Positions 9,951 to 19,985 are shown, numbered from the stretch's first letter. The stretch: DNA of 64,000 bases from Granulicatella seriolae (GCF_024543085.1 NZ_JANHNZ010000005.1:88844-152843); one strand, 5' to 3'. Notes: generated by a model not told the origin, from the sequence alone. A program made the numbers and translations.

Positions 9951-11846
9951 ATGAAGAAATATTTTACAAAAGTAGCTAGTACATTTCTAGCACTAATAGC
10001 ATTACTAGCAATACTATTACCAACAGCTACCGTAGCTGCAGCACCTGCAACAGGACTAATTTTAGCGGGATATACTGGTGGTGGTGGTAGAAAGACTGAT
10101 GTAGTCATCACAAAAGTTGAATTGGACAACCTTCAAGGGTGGCCAAAAGGCGGCGGAGCCGTAGGCGATGTTTATGATGGAACGCAATTACAGGATTTTA
10201 ATGGGTATTTTGGAAATGATGCAAAACGGTTAAAAGGAGTTGCATTCCGTGTTTATCAAGGGACAGATGCAACAGGAACAGAAGTTGAAGGCGGACCATT
10301 CTTAACAGACGAGAATGGTGAAGTTAGGATTGAAGGATTAATTCCTGGACCTTACTACTTTGTAGAAGATAAGGCTGCATCAACATATGTTGGTCCGAAT
10401 GGTGAAGTTTTAAATGATTCTACTGCGGTACCATTCACATTGACTTTACCAATGGCAAAAGCTGATGGTACTGGTTACTTTGGAACTGGAGCAGAAGCAT
10501 TATACGTATATCCAAAGAACACAACTGAAAAACCTGAAATCAATAAAACAATTACCGGGTCAAATGTTGCTGCAAATGAAAATCAACCATATACTATAGG
10601 GGATAAAGTACCATATACCGTAACAACTGTAATTCCTGTAAAATCAGAATATCAAACCCTAACTTGGGGCGATACCATGACTGAGGGGTTAACGTTCAAC
10701 AAGGACCTTGTTATTGCTGGTATTAATGGACTTGCAACATCAGATTACACATTAACTGAAACAGATAGAGGCTTCACCGTAAAATTCAATGCAGCAGGTC
10801 TAGCTAAATTGAAAACAGCTGCTGCAACGACTGCAGTAACAATGACCTTAACTTACTCTGCAACTCTAAATGGTGATGCAGTAGTAGACTCACCTGAAAA
10901 GAACCACGTTACCTTGAAATATGGTAATAGTCCAGAAGCTGGTAATACACCAGTTAATACTAAACCATCAAATGGACAAATTGTACTAACAAAAAATTGG
11001 GCTGATGGAACTGCACCAGCTGGAGCTTCCGTACAGTTTGATGTTCAAAACGCACAAACTGGTGCAATTGTACAAACTGTAACTCTAAATGAAGCAAATG
11101 GATGGACTACTACTATTTCTGGTTTAGACAATGCAATTGAATACCGTGTGATTGAAAGACATATCAATGGATATGCACCTGAGTATGCTTCTACAGCAAA
11201 TGGTGTAACAGTTAAGAATATTAAAAACAACAACCCTGGACCAATCGAGCCAGAAACACCACAAGTTGTAACTTATGGAAAGAAATTTAAAAAAGTTGAT
11301 CAAGCTACAAATACAACATTAGCAAATGCTCAATTCATTGTGGAACAAAGCGGTAAATTTTTAGCATTAAAAACTGAGGGCGAAAATCAAACTGATTTAG
11401 TGGCATACCAAGCAGCAGAAAAAGCGTACTTAGATGCTGTTAAAGCAGCAACTGCTACAAATCCAAACGCAGACGGAATTGCAGCATTAAAAGCTACTCG
11501 TGATGCAGCTTACGCAAAACTGAATAACTTATATACATGGGTAGACGCTCATACTGATGCATTAGTATTTGTTTCTGGACCAAATGGTGAATTTGAAGTT
11601 ACTGGTCTTACAGCCGGTACTTATAACCTATATGAAACAAAGGCGCCAGCTGGTTATGCATTGTTACCAACACCAGTAGAATTTACTGTTGGATCTAACA
11701 GCTATACAAATATTCAAGATGTAAACAACAAAAAAGTAACCATTCCTGAAACAGGTGGTATCGGTACTGTAATCTTTACAGTAGCTGGTTTACTATTGAT
11801 GGTTGGAGCAGTAATTGCATTTAGAAGAAACGAACAAGAAGCATAA
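9951..11846 (+). CDS. Major (backbone) pilin, SpaA type
   Basis: The 631-residue pilin has a signal peptide (residues 1-30), a YPKN pilin motif (about 187-190) whose Lys is the likely inter-subunit crosslink, and FimA-type and CnaB isopeptide domains. An E-box (LYETKAPAGY) and a C-terminal sorting signal IPETGG with membrane span and RRNEQEA tail follow. Class C sortases would polymerise it through the YPK Lys and the Thr of IPETG. A helical insert (about 486-535, Ala-rich) sits inside the last CnaB domain. ATG 9951 follows GGAGGG. An in-frame upstream ATG at 9924 would put hydrophilic residues before the signal peptide and is rejected. It lies 44 bases downstream of the tip gene, in the same operon. 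Confidence 0.93.
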   Translation: MKKYFTKVASTFLALIALLAILLPTATVAAAPATGLILAGYTGGGGRKTDVVITKVELDNLQGWPKGGGAVGDVYDGTQLQDFNGYFGNDAKRLKGVAFRVYQGTDATGTEVEGGPFLTDENGEVRIEGLIPGPYYFVEDKAASTYVGPNGEVLNDSTAVPFTLTLPMAKADGTGYFGTGAEALYVYPKNTTEKPEINKTITGSNVAANENQPYTIGDKVPYTVTTVIPVKSEYQTLTWGDTMTEGLTFNKDLVIAGINGLATSDYTLTETDRGFTVKFNAAGLAKLKTAAATTAVTMTLTYSATLNGDAVVDSPEKNHVTLKYGNSPEAGNTPVNTKPSNGQIVLTKNWADGTAPAGASVQFDVQNAQTGAIVQTVTLNEANGWTTTISGLDNAIEYRVIERHINGYAPEYASTANGVTVKNIKNNNPGPIEPETPQVVTYGKKFKKVDQATNTTLANAQFIVEQSGKFLALKTEGENQTDLVAYQAAEKAYLDAVKAATATNPNADGIAALKATRDAAYAKLNNLYTWVDAHTDALVFVSGPNGEFEVTGLTAGTYNLYETKAPAGYALLPTPVEFTVGSNSYTNIQDVNNKKVTIPETGGIGTVIFTVAGLLLMVGAVIAFRRNEQEA

Positions 11847-11885
11847 TTTTTAGTAAAATAACTAGAGATTAGGAAGGAGGCACTC

Positions 11886-12860
11886 ATGCAGACATTCAGA
11901 CGCGTATCTAAACGAATAGGGATAACCTTACTGACCGTGGTCATGAGTGTTCTTCTTGCTACTTTTGTTAAGGCACAGACCAATAATATTTTGGTTATTC
12001 AGTTGCCCAATCAGGAGGCTCAAACAGATTCTCTAGAAGGTTATCGATTCCTAATTTGGCATATTGGACAAGCTTCTTCCTCAACGACACAAGCGGAATT
12101 TGCTGCCTTAGTCAAAGATTTGGATCAAAGATCTGTTGATCAATTAAACCAGGCTTATCCCCAACCGGTGGGGAAGATGTCTAGTCCTAGTGATGGCCAA
12201 GGTAAGGTAACTTATAATAACTTAGCGGATGGACGTTATTATGTCAGACAGGTAATCGATAATGAAAAAGATATAACCTATAGTCCGTTTATAGTGGATC
12301 TTCCGCAAGAGACTGATACTGGGCCAAAAACTCTAGTAACGGTAACTCTAAAGAAATTTACTGCAGGTAATCCAGAGCTCCCAAAACTTGGTGGGCGTAA
12401 ATTTATGAAAGTGGATGAAGCTGATAAGCCGTTAGCTAAAGCTTATTTCAAAGTCGTAAAAAGAGAAGTGACAGACAAAGGCGACTATGTCAAAAATGAA
12501 CAGGGGGCCTATGTCTATCTCGACGTTTTATTGGCAGGAAAAACGGTCTTGCTTGAATCTGGTTCAGACGGCCGATTTCAAGTGGAAGGTTTGACTTATG
12601 GTACCTACTGGTTGGTGGAAACTGTTTCTCCACAAGGATATTCTTTATTGAATGAGCCTTTGGAGTTTACGGTCACTAAAACTAGTTTAGAAGAATCATC
12701 TGTCATAAAGATTATAAATAAGAAAACACCTAAAGAGACGCCTGGTAAGGTTATTATACCGAGTACGGGAGATATCGCTATTATTCTTCTTGTTTTAGTG
12801 GGAATTGGCCTGGTTGTTTTAGGGGGTTGGCTAACACGTAGTTCAGTCAAATCTAGATAA
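11886..12860 (+). CDS. Minor/anchor pilin (SpaB/FctB-like)
   Basis: The 324-residue protein has a signal peptide (residues 1-31), an N-terminal CnaB-like domain, and a second one (about 165-280) with E-box VETVSPQGY. It ends with the sorting motif IPSTGD, a membrane span and a Lys/Arg tail. Its small size and last position among the pilins fit a base subunit that links the shaft to peptidoglycan. The three pilins carry three different sorting motifs (YPDTG, IPETG, IPSTG), which probably dictates order of use by the three sortases. AAGGAGG lies seven bases before the ATG. Confidence 0.88.
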   Translation: MQTFRRVSKRIGITLLTVVMSVLLATFVKAQTNNILVIQLPNQEAQTDSLEGYRFLIWHIGQASSSTTQAEFAALVKDLDQRSVDQLNQAYPQPVGKMSSPSDGQGKVTYNNLADGRYYVRQVIDNEKDITYSPFIVDLPQETDTGPKTLVTVTLKKFTAGNPELPKLGGRKFMKVDEADKPLAKAYFKVVKREVTDKGDYVKNEQGAYVYLDVLLAGKTVLLESGSDGRFQVEGLTYGTYWLVETVSPQGYSLLNEPLEFTVTKTSLEESSVIKIINKKTPKETPGKVIIPSTGDIAIILLVLVGIGLVVLGGWLTRSSVKSR

Positions 12861-12885
12861 TATTATTTACTACATTACAAAAAAG

Positions 12886-12922
12886 TAGCTATCCTATGGT
12901 ATAATTGGGATAGCTATTTTTA
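12886..12922 (+). terminator. Intra-operon terminator with embedded promoter, pilins/sortases
   Basis: A 9-bp stem TAGCTATCC/GGATAGCTA is followed by a T-run. The loop and descending arm contain an extended -10 (TGGTATAAT, 12897-12905). The structure could stop much of the pilin transcript and restart a weaker one for the sortases, setting a high pilin-to-sortase ratio. The hairpin is seen directly; its use as a promoter is inference. Confidence 0.65.
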
Positions 12923-12976
12923 TCGAAAGAACAGGCATTTTGATTTAAAATACATTATAGAAAGTGCAGTGGTCTT

Positions 12977-13873
12977 ATGGCTAAAGAACCGAGTAAAAAA
13001 AAGAAACGAAAAAAGCGTCAGAGATGGCCGTTGATTCTGGTATTCTTACTAGGATTCGGCATCATGATGTATCCTGTTATCAGTCGTATTTACTATGAGA
13101 CGGAGGCGTCTTCTGCTGTTACGGACTTTGATACCACGGTTAGTGACATAGACCAAGAAGAGATTGACCGTCGTTTGGGGTTAGCTTATGCCTTTAACGA
13201 TGCTTTAGTCAGCAATACGCTTTCGGATCCATATTCAGAGGACCATAAAGCAGGGATTGCAGAATATGCTCGCATGTTAGAAGTTCATGAGAAGATGGGT
13301 TATGTGAAAATCCCGAAAATTGGTGTGCAGATCCCAATGTATGCTGGAACTGGAGAAGAAGTTCTTCAAAAGGGTATCGGCCATTTGGAGGGAACTAGTC
13401 TACCAGTTGGTGGGAATAGCACACACTCTGTATTGACTGCTCATCGTGGCCTACCTAATGCTCGCTTGTTTTCCCAACTAGACCAGCTGCAGATTGGGGA
13501 TAAGTTTTATGTACACAATATTGGTGGAACCATGGCTTATCAGGTTGACCAAATTAAGGTGATAGAGCCAAGTGATTTTTCTGATTTATTGGTGGTGCCG
13601 GGACATGACTATGTTACGTTATTGACCTGCACTCCTTACATGATTAATTCGCATCGCTTAATCGTACGAGCACATCGAGTAGAATACATTCCAGAGATAG
13701 ATGAAAAATCCATCGCTGAAAATGAAGCGGCTTTCTTCTATAAGTATGCTTTCTATATTACTTTTGGAATATTGCTCTTTGTTTTACTCATCTTGTTGAT
13801 AGGATATCTTAAGAAAAAGCGAGCTTTGAAACGGGCAAAAAATGCCCAATTGGTCGAGAAAGAAAAGGAGTAG
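12977..13873 (+). CDS. srtC: Class C (pilin-polymerising) sortase 1
   Basis: The 298-residue membrane protein has a Lys/Arg-rich N-terminus, a first membrane span (about 17-38), the class C lid motif DPY (84-86), and a sortase barrel with catalytic His156 (TAHRG), Cys218 (TLLTC) and Arg227. A C-terminal membrane span (about 255-277) is typical of class C. It cleaves pilin sorting motifs and joins subunits by isopeptide bonds outside the membrane. It is the first of three tandem sortase genes and is close in sequence to the second. The ribosome site is weak. Confidence 0.93.
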   Translation: MAKEPSKKKKRKKRQRWPLILVFLLGFGIMMYPVISRIYYETEASSAVTDFDTTVSDIDQEEIDRRLGLAYAFNDALVSNTLSDPYSEDHKAGIAEYARMLEVHEKMGYVKIPKIGVQIPMYAGTGEEVLQKGIGHLEGTSLPVGGNSTHSVLTAHRGLPNARLFSQLDQLQIGDKFYVHNIGGTMAYQVDQIKVIEPSDFSDLLVVPGHDYVTLLTCTPYMINSHRLIVRAHRVEYIPEIDEKSIAENEAAFFYKYAFYITFGILLFVLLILLIGYLKKKRALKRAKNAQLVEKEKE

Positions 13874-13876
13874 GCT

Positions 13877-14707
13877 ATGAAAAAAAAGAAACAGAAAAAA
13901 CGCCTAGTCCTTACGACGATAATCTTTTTGATTGGTTTGGCCATTGCAAGTTACCCCTTTATTAGCCAATGGTACTATCGTTTAGAAGCTCAAGACCAAG
14001 TTGTGCAATTTGAACAAGCTAAAAGTGATTTAGACCCCAATGTGTTAGCGGAACGAATTCGTTTAGCACATGCTTATAATCAGATATTGGACCCAAGCAA
14101 GCTAGGAGATCCCTATACTAATGTTCAAAAAGAGGCAGTGAGTGAGTATGCTCGTATGCTAGAAGTGCAAGAAAAGCTGGGTCACGTTGAGATTCCTAAA
14201 ATCAATGAGGATATCCCAATCTATGCTGGAACTTCAGAAGCTGTTCTGCAAAAAGGAGCTGGGCACTTGGAAGGAACTAGTTTACCAGTTGGTGGCGAAA
14301 GTAGCCATACGGTTATCACTGCTCACCGGGGCTTACCTTCTGCCAAATTGTTTACCGCTTTGGACAAATTGGTTATAGGAGATGTCTTTTATATTCATAA
14401 TATTGAAGGTGTTTTAGCTTATCGGGTTGATCAAATTTTAGTTGTTGAGCCATCTGACTTTGAACCGGTATTGGTTGTAGAGGGGCACGATTATGCGACT
14501 CTTTTGACCTGTACACCATACATGATCAATTCTCATCGTTTATTGGTTCGAGGTGAGCGGATTGACTATGTAGCGCCAGTTAAAGAGGATTTAATTCAAG
14601 TTAATAAGACAGTTACATTCTATCAGTATCTTTTCTATATCACGTTAGCTGTACTTTTAAGCCTGTTAGCTTGGTTGATTTGGAAACGGGTTAAGAAGAA
14701 AAAATAG
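13877..14707 (+). CDS. srtC: Class C sortase 2
   Basis: This 276-residue protein is colinear with the preceding sortase and looks like a recent duplicate; long blocks such as KGAGHLEGTSLPVGG and TLLTCTPYMINSHR are nearly shared. The lid is DPY (78-80), catalytic residues are His150, Cys212 and Arg221, and membrane spans lie at both ends. It starts three bases after the stop of sortase 1, so translation is probably coupled. Its preferred pilin motif cannot be read from sequence. Confidence 0.93.
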   Translation: MKKKKQKKRLVLTTIIFLIGLAIASYPFISQWYYRLEAQDQVVQFEQAKSDLDPNVLAERIRLAHAYNQILDPSKLGDPYTNVQKEAVSEYARMLEVQEKLGHVEIPKINEDIPIYAGTSEAVLQKGAGHLEGTSLPVGGESSHTVITAHRGLPSAKLFTALDKLVIGDVFYIHNIEGVLAYRVDQILVVEPSDFEPVLVVEGHDYATLLTCTPYMINSHRLLVRGERIDYVAPVKEDLIQVNKTVTFYQYLFYITLAVLLSLLAWLIWKRVKKKK

Positions 14708-14722
14708 TAAAGGAGGACGACC

Positions 14723-15613
14723 ATGCAGCAGCGTTCTAGTAATAAACGTGTGTATCGAATGGGGTTGATTACTATTTTGGTGGGACTTTTGGTCATTTTG
14801 TACCCACTTCAATCGATTACTTGGAACCATTTTACATCTAAGGATGAATTGAAGACTTTCTTGCAAGACGAGCAGAAGATGACTGACCAAGTGAAGCAAC
14901 GGTTGGAAGAGCAAGCTAAGACTTATAATAGTTCTATAGATCCGAATGCTGTAGGTGTGGTCGATCCCTTTGAAGTCAAAGATTTTACGACAGCCACTAT
15001 TTTGTCCATGGAACCTGATGCAGCTTTTGCCTTTGTGTCCATCCCAAAGATTGATGAGACGCTGCCAATTTATCAAGGAGCTTCTGATTATCATTTGTCC
15101 TTAGGTGCGGCACATGTTACAGGAACCAGTTTGCCAATAGGCGGTATGGGTCAACGGTCGGTGATAGCTGGGCACCGAGGTTATGCCACGCAACGTATGT
15201 TTCAATACTTAGACAGATTAGAACCAGGAGACAAGATTTACATCACAATTTTGGGGAAGGTTCTAACCTATGAAGTTTATGATAGCCAAGTGATTTGGCC
15301 CTCTGAGTCTGGAAAATTGGCTGCTGTTGATGGGGAAGACGTCTTGACCCTCTTGACTTGTACACCATATCTAGTCAATACGGAGCGGCTTTTGGTCAAT
15401 GCGAGACGGGTGGATGAAGTTAGTAGTACTACTGGGCAAGTTAGTCAAACACCAGAGGATCAAGTTGCTCAAGTATCACAAGGCACTGTTGACCAAGGAG
15501 TCGAGTTTAGAATTCGCTTGTTTCAAATTCTAGTGCTTGTGTTGTGGTTAGCCGTTGCCTTAGTTTTTATTAAGTTGCTAGTTTCGTTTAGGCATAAGAA
15601 AATTGGAGAGTAA
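14723..15613 (+). CDS. srtC: Class C sortase 3 (divergent)
   Basis: The 296-residue protein is more divergent than the first two. The lid motif is DPF (81-83), and the catalytic set is His151 (AGHRG), Cys213 (TLLTC) and Arg222. There is an N-terminal span (about 14-32) and a C-terminal span (about 270-290). An AAAGGAGG site precedes the ATG. A Gln/Val/Ser-rich segment (about 235-258) separates the catalytic barrel from the C-terminal span. As the distinct third sortase it may attach the tip or base subunit rather than polymerise the shaft; that assignment is inference. Confidence 0.92.
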   Translation: MQQRSSNKRVYRMGLITILVGLLVILYPLQSITWNHFTSKDELKTFLQDEQKMTDQVKQRLEEQAKTYNSSIDPNAVGVVDPFEVKDFTTATILSMEPDAAFAFVSIPKIDETLPIYQGASDYHLSLGAAHVTGTSLPIGGMGQRSVIAGHRGYATQRMFQYLDRLEPGDKIYITILGKVLTYEVYDSQVIWPSESGKLAAVDGEDVLTLLTCTPYLVNTERLLVNARRVDEVSSTTGQVSQTPEDQVAQVSQGTVDQGVEFRIRLFQILVLVLWLAVALVFIKLLVSFRHKKIGE

Positions 15614-15689
15614 CAATCTCATGTTTTAATCATTAAAGATTCTGCCAATATAATTTCCTTATGAGGATGCTAGCCTTTTGAGCTAAGCG

Positions 15690-15736
15690 AAAAGCACCTG
15701 ACCCCTGTCATATCAACAGGAGTCAGGTGCTTTTTT
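15690..15736. terminator. Bidirectional terminator between sortase operon and lacD operon
   Basis: A long stem (AAAAGCACCTGAC at 15690-15702 against GTCAGGTGCTTTTTT at 15722-15736, with a further CCTGT/ACAGG pair inside) serves both convergent operons. Confidence 0.9.
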
Positions 15737-15748
15737 CATTAATTAATC

Positions 15749-16753
15749 TTATTTGATGTCAATCTTACTAATCCAAGGAGTAGCAGTGTTAACCAATACT
15801 TCGTTTAAGTCTTCGATGTTTTGGCGGCCGTTAGTTGCTAACCAATCGCGTCCTGCATCGTCACCTTTTGTTGCGAAAACTTCTACGGAGTCTTTCCAAG
15901 TTGCACGTCCGCAAAGTACACCGTTAAAGTTAGATCCTGCTTCTTTAGCAAATACTAAAGTATCTTGGAATAATTTAGCAGATACGCCGGCACTTAGGAA
16001 GATGAATGGTAGGTGAGTAGCTTCTGATTGGGCTTTGAAGAGGTCTAGGGCTTCTTGGCGAGTGTAAACTGCCTCAACGCCTTCTTTGGTAAAGCCTTCA
16101 ACATAGTTCATGTTAACAGGAACTTCTACTTTCAATACGTCCACATTGTAGCGAGGAGCTGAGAAAACTTTCATAGCGTCGTTCACTTTATGAGCTTTCA
16201 CTGCTGCATAAGCTGGACTTTTCACGTCATCGTTTTTAGCATCATAGGTTACGATTTCTAAGAAGTAAGGGATATCTTCCGCCACACATTCAGAACCAAC
16301 ACGTTCTACCCATGCGTGTTTGATGTCGTTGATAGCTGGGTCTTCGTCAATATCATAGTATAAAAGAACCTTAACAGCATCAGCACCCAATTCTTTGATA
16401 CGTTTTGCTGACCATTCAGGTAATAAATCAGGCAAGCGACCTTCTTCTGTTGCGTCATAACCAGTTTTTTCATATGAAATGATTAAGCCACACTCAGGCA
16501 CACGTAATTGCGCTGCTGGAAGACCGTATTCTGGGTCCAAAAGAATAGATGTTGAGTAAGGTGTCAATTCTTCAGAAATAAGCTCTTTGAAACGGATAAT
16601 TGGCTCGTCACCTGTTGCTTCTGGATTTCCTGCTGCAATCATTTTTTTCAATGAACCACGTTGGTCAATGGCTAAGGCACCAATAACGTTTTCTGCACTT
16701 GACAAACGAGATAGGTGTTCGAATTTTCCTTTAGTTAATGCTAATTTTGACAT
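15749..16753 (-). CDS. lacD: Tagatose 1,6-bisphosphate aldolase
   Basis: The 334-residue protein has typical LacD length and begins [19 protein letters not shown]. It is a class I aldolase: the Schiff-base Lys is expected in the strand DVLKVEVP, and the N-terminal [11 protein letters not shown] is a family hallmark. It splits tagatose 1,6-bisphosphate into glyceraldehyde 3-phosphate and dihydroxyacetone phosphate. It is the last gene of the gntR-agaS-nagA-lacD operon and would finish galactosamine breakdown. No lacC-type kinase or PTS genes are in the cluster, so those must be encoded elsewhere. AAAGGAG precedes the ATG. Confidence 0.93.
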   Translation of the reverse strand: MSKLALTKGKFEHLSRLSSAENVIGALAIDQRGSLKKMIAAGNPEATGDEPIIRFKELISEELTPYSTSILLDPEYGLPAAQLRVPECGLIISYEKTGYDATEEGRLPDLLPEWSAKRIKELGADAVKVLLYYDIDEDPAINDIKHAWVERVGSECVAEDIPYFLEIVTYDAKNDDVKSPAYAAVKAHKVNDAMKVFSAPRYNVDVLKVEVPVNMNYVEGFTKEGVEAVYTRQEALDLFKAQSEATHLPFIFLSAGVSAKLFQDTLVFAKEAGSNFNGVLCGRATWKDSVEVFATKGDDAGRDWLATNGRQNIEDLNEVLVNTATPWISKIDIK

Positions 16754-16773
16754 GTGATAATCTCCTTTAATAC

Positions 16774-17928
16774 TTATTTTTTGTAATACTCTTTTCCGTC
16801 TAGATAGGTTGCTTGCAAGTCTAAGTTATCATCAAGTACGATAAAATCGGCTGGGTAACCTAGGTCTAGTTTACCACAAACATCGTCAATTCCCACGGAT
16901 TCTGCTGGAACAAGACTAGCCATTTTAAGAGCTTCAGCTGGTGTAGCGATCCCCCATTTGACAACGTTTTGAACGCCTTGGATGAGCTGTAGAACACTAC
17001 CAGCTAAGCTACCACCTTCTTTGAGCCTTGCAGTGCCATCTTTTACGATAACTTCAAATTCGCCAATCGATGACATGCAGTTGCCCAAACCACCAGCCCG
17101 CATGCAGTCGGTGATGAGCATGGTCTTGTCACGTCCATGGCAGTCCATAACGACTTGAGCAGAGACGGGATGAACATGGTGTCCATCGCAAATCAATTCG
17201 TCGAAGGCCTCTTTGATGGTTAAGGCTGCTCCAACTACACCAGGTTCACGGTGGTGCAAGCCACGCATACCGTTATAGGTGTGAACAAAAATGTTGGCAC
17301 CAGCGTCACAAGCAGCCTTACATTGGTCGTAAGTAGCTTCCGTGTGAGCAAGGGCTACATAAATATCATTGGCTTTGGCATGTTTGATAAAGTCAACAGC
17401 ACCCTCACGTTCTGGAGCGATAGCAATTTTCTTAACCCATCCGGCAGCTTTTTCTTGCCACTCGTCTAGGATGTCTGTTTTAGGGTCGCCCATATATTTA
17501 GGGTTTTGAGCCCCTTTGTAAGCTTCGCTAAAAAATGGCCCTTCTAAGAAAATACCACGAATTTTTGCGCCGGGAAACTCTGTTGCGTGTTCACCAATGG
17601 TTTGGCAAACATCATTCAGCAGTTCTCTAGATGCAGTCAGGGTTGTTGGTAGGTAGGAGGTTACGCCACATGATGGCAAGGCATCCGACATCACTTTCAA
17701 GGCCTCAGGGTCGTTGTCCATCACATCTACGCCTTTAAAACCATGGATGTGTGTGTCTACTAGTCCAGGAGCAATGGCGAAATCAGGATAGGAAAGAAGC
17801 TCGGTAACATCACTTGGCTCTTCAGAACTATAGGCTCCGAATTGCCCCTCATCTGTGATAGCTAAGTAGCCTGGTCCTTTGACTTCATCTCCGAAATAAA
17901 AAGATTTTGCATAGATATACTTTGTCAT
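16774..17928 (-). CDS. nagA: N-acetylglucosamine/N-acetylgalactosamine 6-phosphate deacetylase
   Basis: The 384-residue amidohydrolase has metal-site motifs DTHIHGFKG (about 59-67), LEGPF (Glu), LAHTEAT and FVHTYNGM, and catalytic Asp in [10 protein letters not shown]. It removes the acetyl group from amino-sugar 6-phosphates in the cytoplasm. Placement between agaS and lacD suggests that N-acetylgalactosamine 6-phosphate is a natural substrate here; the sequence itself does not separate GlcNAc from GalNAc specificity. It lies 20 bases upstream of lacD and 71 bases after agaS. Confidence 0.92.
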   Translation of the reverse strand: MTKYIYAKSFYFGDEVKGPGYLAITDEGQFGAYSSEEPSDVTELLSYPDFAIAPGLVDTHIHGFKGVDVMDNDPEALKVMSDALPSCGVTSYLPTTLTASRELLNDVCQTIGEHATEFPGAKIRGIFLEGPFFSEAYKGAQNPKYMGDPKTDILDEWQEKAAGWVKKIAIAPEREGAVDFIKHAKANDIYVALAHTEATYDQCKAACDAGANIFVHTYNGMRGLHHREPGVVGAALTIKEAFDELICDGHHVHPVSAQVVMDCHGRDKTMLITDCMRAGGLGNCMSSIGEFEVIVKDGTARLKEGGSLAGSVLQLIQGVQNVVKWGIATPAEALKMASLVPAESVGIDDVCGKLDLGYPADFIVLDDNLDLQATYLDGKEYYKK

Positions 17929-17999
17929 AGAATAATCACTCTTTATCAGGTATTTAGTATTTTCTCTAGAAATACTATAAAAGATAGGTTGGTGACGAC

Positions 18000-19166
18000 T
18001 TAGTCTGCTAAAGGATGGATGGTAACACCTTTAACGACACGGTTAACTGTTCCGCTTGGTGAAGGTGTATCAGGTTTGTTGCCTACTTTAATAGAAGAAA
18101 GTAGAGAGATAGTTTGACCAAATACGGCATAAGGTAAAGCTAGGTAACCATCTGGAACAGTTGAGAACTCTTTAGGGAAGGTAAAGCTTGGTCCTTCAAA
18201 GTTAACGTCGCCTTCCACACTAATAGCTTGTACCAAACGCGCAATGCTATCGCCATGAAGTTCGTTTAAAATATCGATATCATATTGACGTGTGTAGTCA
18301 TCGTTTGACACAAAAACAAAAGCAAGAGAGTTTTCATTAACAAATGATTTTGGACCGTGACGGAACCCTAGTGAAGAGTCAAAAGCGGTGGCAATTTTAC
18401 CAGCTGTTAATTCTAGAATTTTTAATTGAACTTCACGAGCTAATCCAGCTAGGGCGCCAGAACCAAGGTAGATAACCCGGTTGAAATCTAGGTCTACAAG
18501 AGCTTGGAGTTCAGCTTCACGCTTAATTACCTCTTCACCCATGTGACGGATAGCGGCTACATAAGCAGCTTTTGTTTCTAAGTTTGTTGTTGAGTCAAAG
18601 ACCAATAAAGCAGTCAAGGTCATACAAGTAAAGCTTCCTGTCATGGCAAAACCAGCGTCATTTGAACGGCTTGGCATTAAAAGAAGGAGGTTCTTTGCGT
18701 CACCAGCAGCATGCTTGGCAAGTTGTCCATCAGGAGCACAAGTGATAGTGATTTGGTAGAAATTGTCTACGATTTGTTGGCCTAGTTGAACGGAAGCAAC
18801 ACTTTCAGGTGAGTTTCCGCTACGAGCAAAGGATACTAAAACAGTTGGAATCTCTTTTTTGAAGTAGTCTCTTGGGTTTGAAACCAAGTTGGTCGTCCCT
18901 ACAGATTGGAAGTCAAAACGACTTTCGTCGCCAAAACGTTTTAGAAATGGGACAATCGTGTCGCCAACATATTGAGAGGTTCCAGCTCCCGCAAAGATAA
19001 CACGAACTTTCTCTTGAGGTAAACCTGCTAAAAAGTTAGTGATACGTTCTAAATTTTCTTGGTAATAATCAAAAGCTTCTTGCCATAATTCTGGTTGTTG
19101 ACGAATTTCACGCGTTGTAATCTCAGCGTGTAATTCAAGTAATTCATCGGTTGATAAGTTAAACAT
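18000..19166 (-). CDS. agaS: Galactosamine 6-phosphate deaminase/isomerase, SIS domain
   Basis: The 388-residue protein has two SIS (sugar isomerase) domains. The sugar-phosphate loop SFARSGNSPES lies near 110-120 and a second one near GSGALAGLAREVQLKILELT. AgaS-type proteins convert galactosamine 6-phosphate to tagatose 6-phosphate with release of ammonia. Its ATG overlaps the gntR stop by one base (TAATG), and nagA and lacD follow. The order gives a route from GalNAc-6-P to tagatose-6-P, useful on host mucin or glycosaminoglycan sugars. Confidence 0.9.
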   Translation of the reverse strand: MFNLSTDELLELHAEITTREIRQQPELWQEAFDYYQENLERITNFLAGLPQEKVRVIFAGAGTSQYVGDTIVPFLKRFGDESRFDFQSVGTTNLVSNPRDYFKKEIPTVLVSFARSGNSPESVASVQLGQQIVDNFYQITITCAPDGQLAKHAAGDAKNLLLLMPSRSNDAGFAMTGSFTCMTLTALLVFDSTTNLETKAAYVAAIRHMGEEVIKREAELQALVDLDFNRVIYLGSGALAGLAREVQLKILELTAGKIATAFDSSLGFRHGPKSFVNENSLAFVFVSNDDYTRQYDIDILNELHGDSIARLVQAISVEGDVNFEGPSFTFPKEFSTVPDGYLALPYAVFGQTISLLSSIKVGNKPDTPSPSGTVNRVVKGVTIHPLAD

Positions 19167-19939
19167 TATACATCTCCCTTTTCATGTGATTTGTCCAGAC
19201 TGTTGCTGGTCTGGGTCTTACTGTAGTGACGAACTTTATAAAAGAATTGGTCGCTTCTGGCTACGCTGATGGTGAATTCAATGATGCGGTTTTCACGGTT
19301 AATGGTAGTGCGCTTTAAGCGTAAGCAAGCTGAACGAGGGCTAACTTTAAGCGTTTTAGCTTCGTGGTCTTCCAAGATTCCTGCAGAAAACTCCTCATCG
19401 GCATAGGTGATCACTTGCTGGTAGTCATGGGCAAAAATATCGTATAAAGGTTTGGACCTGACCAAATCAGCGGTTAAATCAGGAAAGAGTTGACTAGGCA
19501 GAAATGTAGTTTCAATCATCATAGGTTCATCGTCTGCCAGACGAATACGCCGCAAGCGGATGACAGGTTCTTGTTCTTCCAGTCCTAATTGTAGGGCCAC
19601 AAAGGGATTAGCTTTTTTATAATCAAAAGTGGTCAGAATGGTTTGGGGAGTTCGTCCCAATTCTTTCATCTGTTCCGTAAAGCTATAGCCTTCTGATAAG
19701 TTTTGCCGTTCCTTCCATAGACCAGATACAAAAGTTCCTTTTCCGTGACGTCGGTAGATATAACCGAGGTCCTCTAGTTCTTTCAGTGCACTCCTAACAG
19801 TGGTTCGACTGACATTGTATTTCCGACATATTTCTCGCTCGGATAGCATTTTTTGGTGCACCTGAGCATCATTTTTAATGTAGTCAATCAAGATAACACT
19901 GATTTGCGAGTACAAAGGGGATTGTTCAGATACCTCCAA
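19166..19939 (-). CDS. GntR-family transcriptional regulator (HutC/UTRA subfamily)
   Basis: The N-terminal winged helix-turn-helix (LSEREICRKYNVSRTTVRSALKELEDLGYIYR, described by these key stretches: SEREIC, SRTTVRSAL, LGYIYRR) is followed by a UTRA effector domain for a sugar phosphate. It is first in the operon it probably controls, so autoregulation is likely. A TTG start at 19939 fits AAGGAGG spacing. In-frame GTG and TTG codons at 19948 and 19945 sit too close to the ribosome site. The likely ligand is an amino-sugar 6-phosphate, as in NagR/AgaR2-type regulators; this is inference from context. Confidence 0.88.
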   Translation of the reverse strand: MEVSEQSPLYSQISVILIDYIKNDAQVHQKMLSEREICRKYNVSRTTVRSALKELEDLGYIYRRHGKGTFVSGLWKERQNLSEGYSFTEQMKELGRTPQTILTTFDYKKANPFVALQLGLEEQEPVIRLRRIRLADDEPMMIETTFLPSQLFPDLTADLVRSKPLYDIFAHDYQQVITYADEEFSAGILEDHEAKTLKVSPRSACLRLKRTTINRENRIIEFTISVARSDQFFYKVRHYSKTQTSNSLDKSHEKGDV

Positions 19940-19985
19940 GCACAACACCTCCTTCTTGAATTTTCCAACGTGACAGCTTCTTTAA

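Noticed and set aside
15753-16016. Plus-strand frame opposite lacD
   Set aside because: Antisense shadow of a well-conserved gene.
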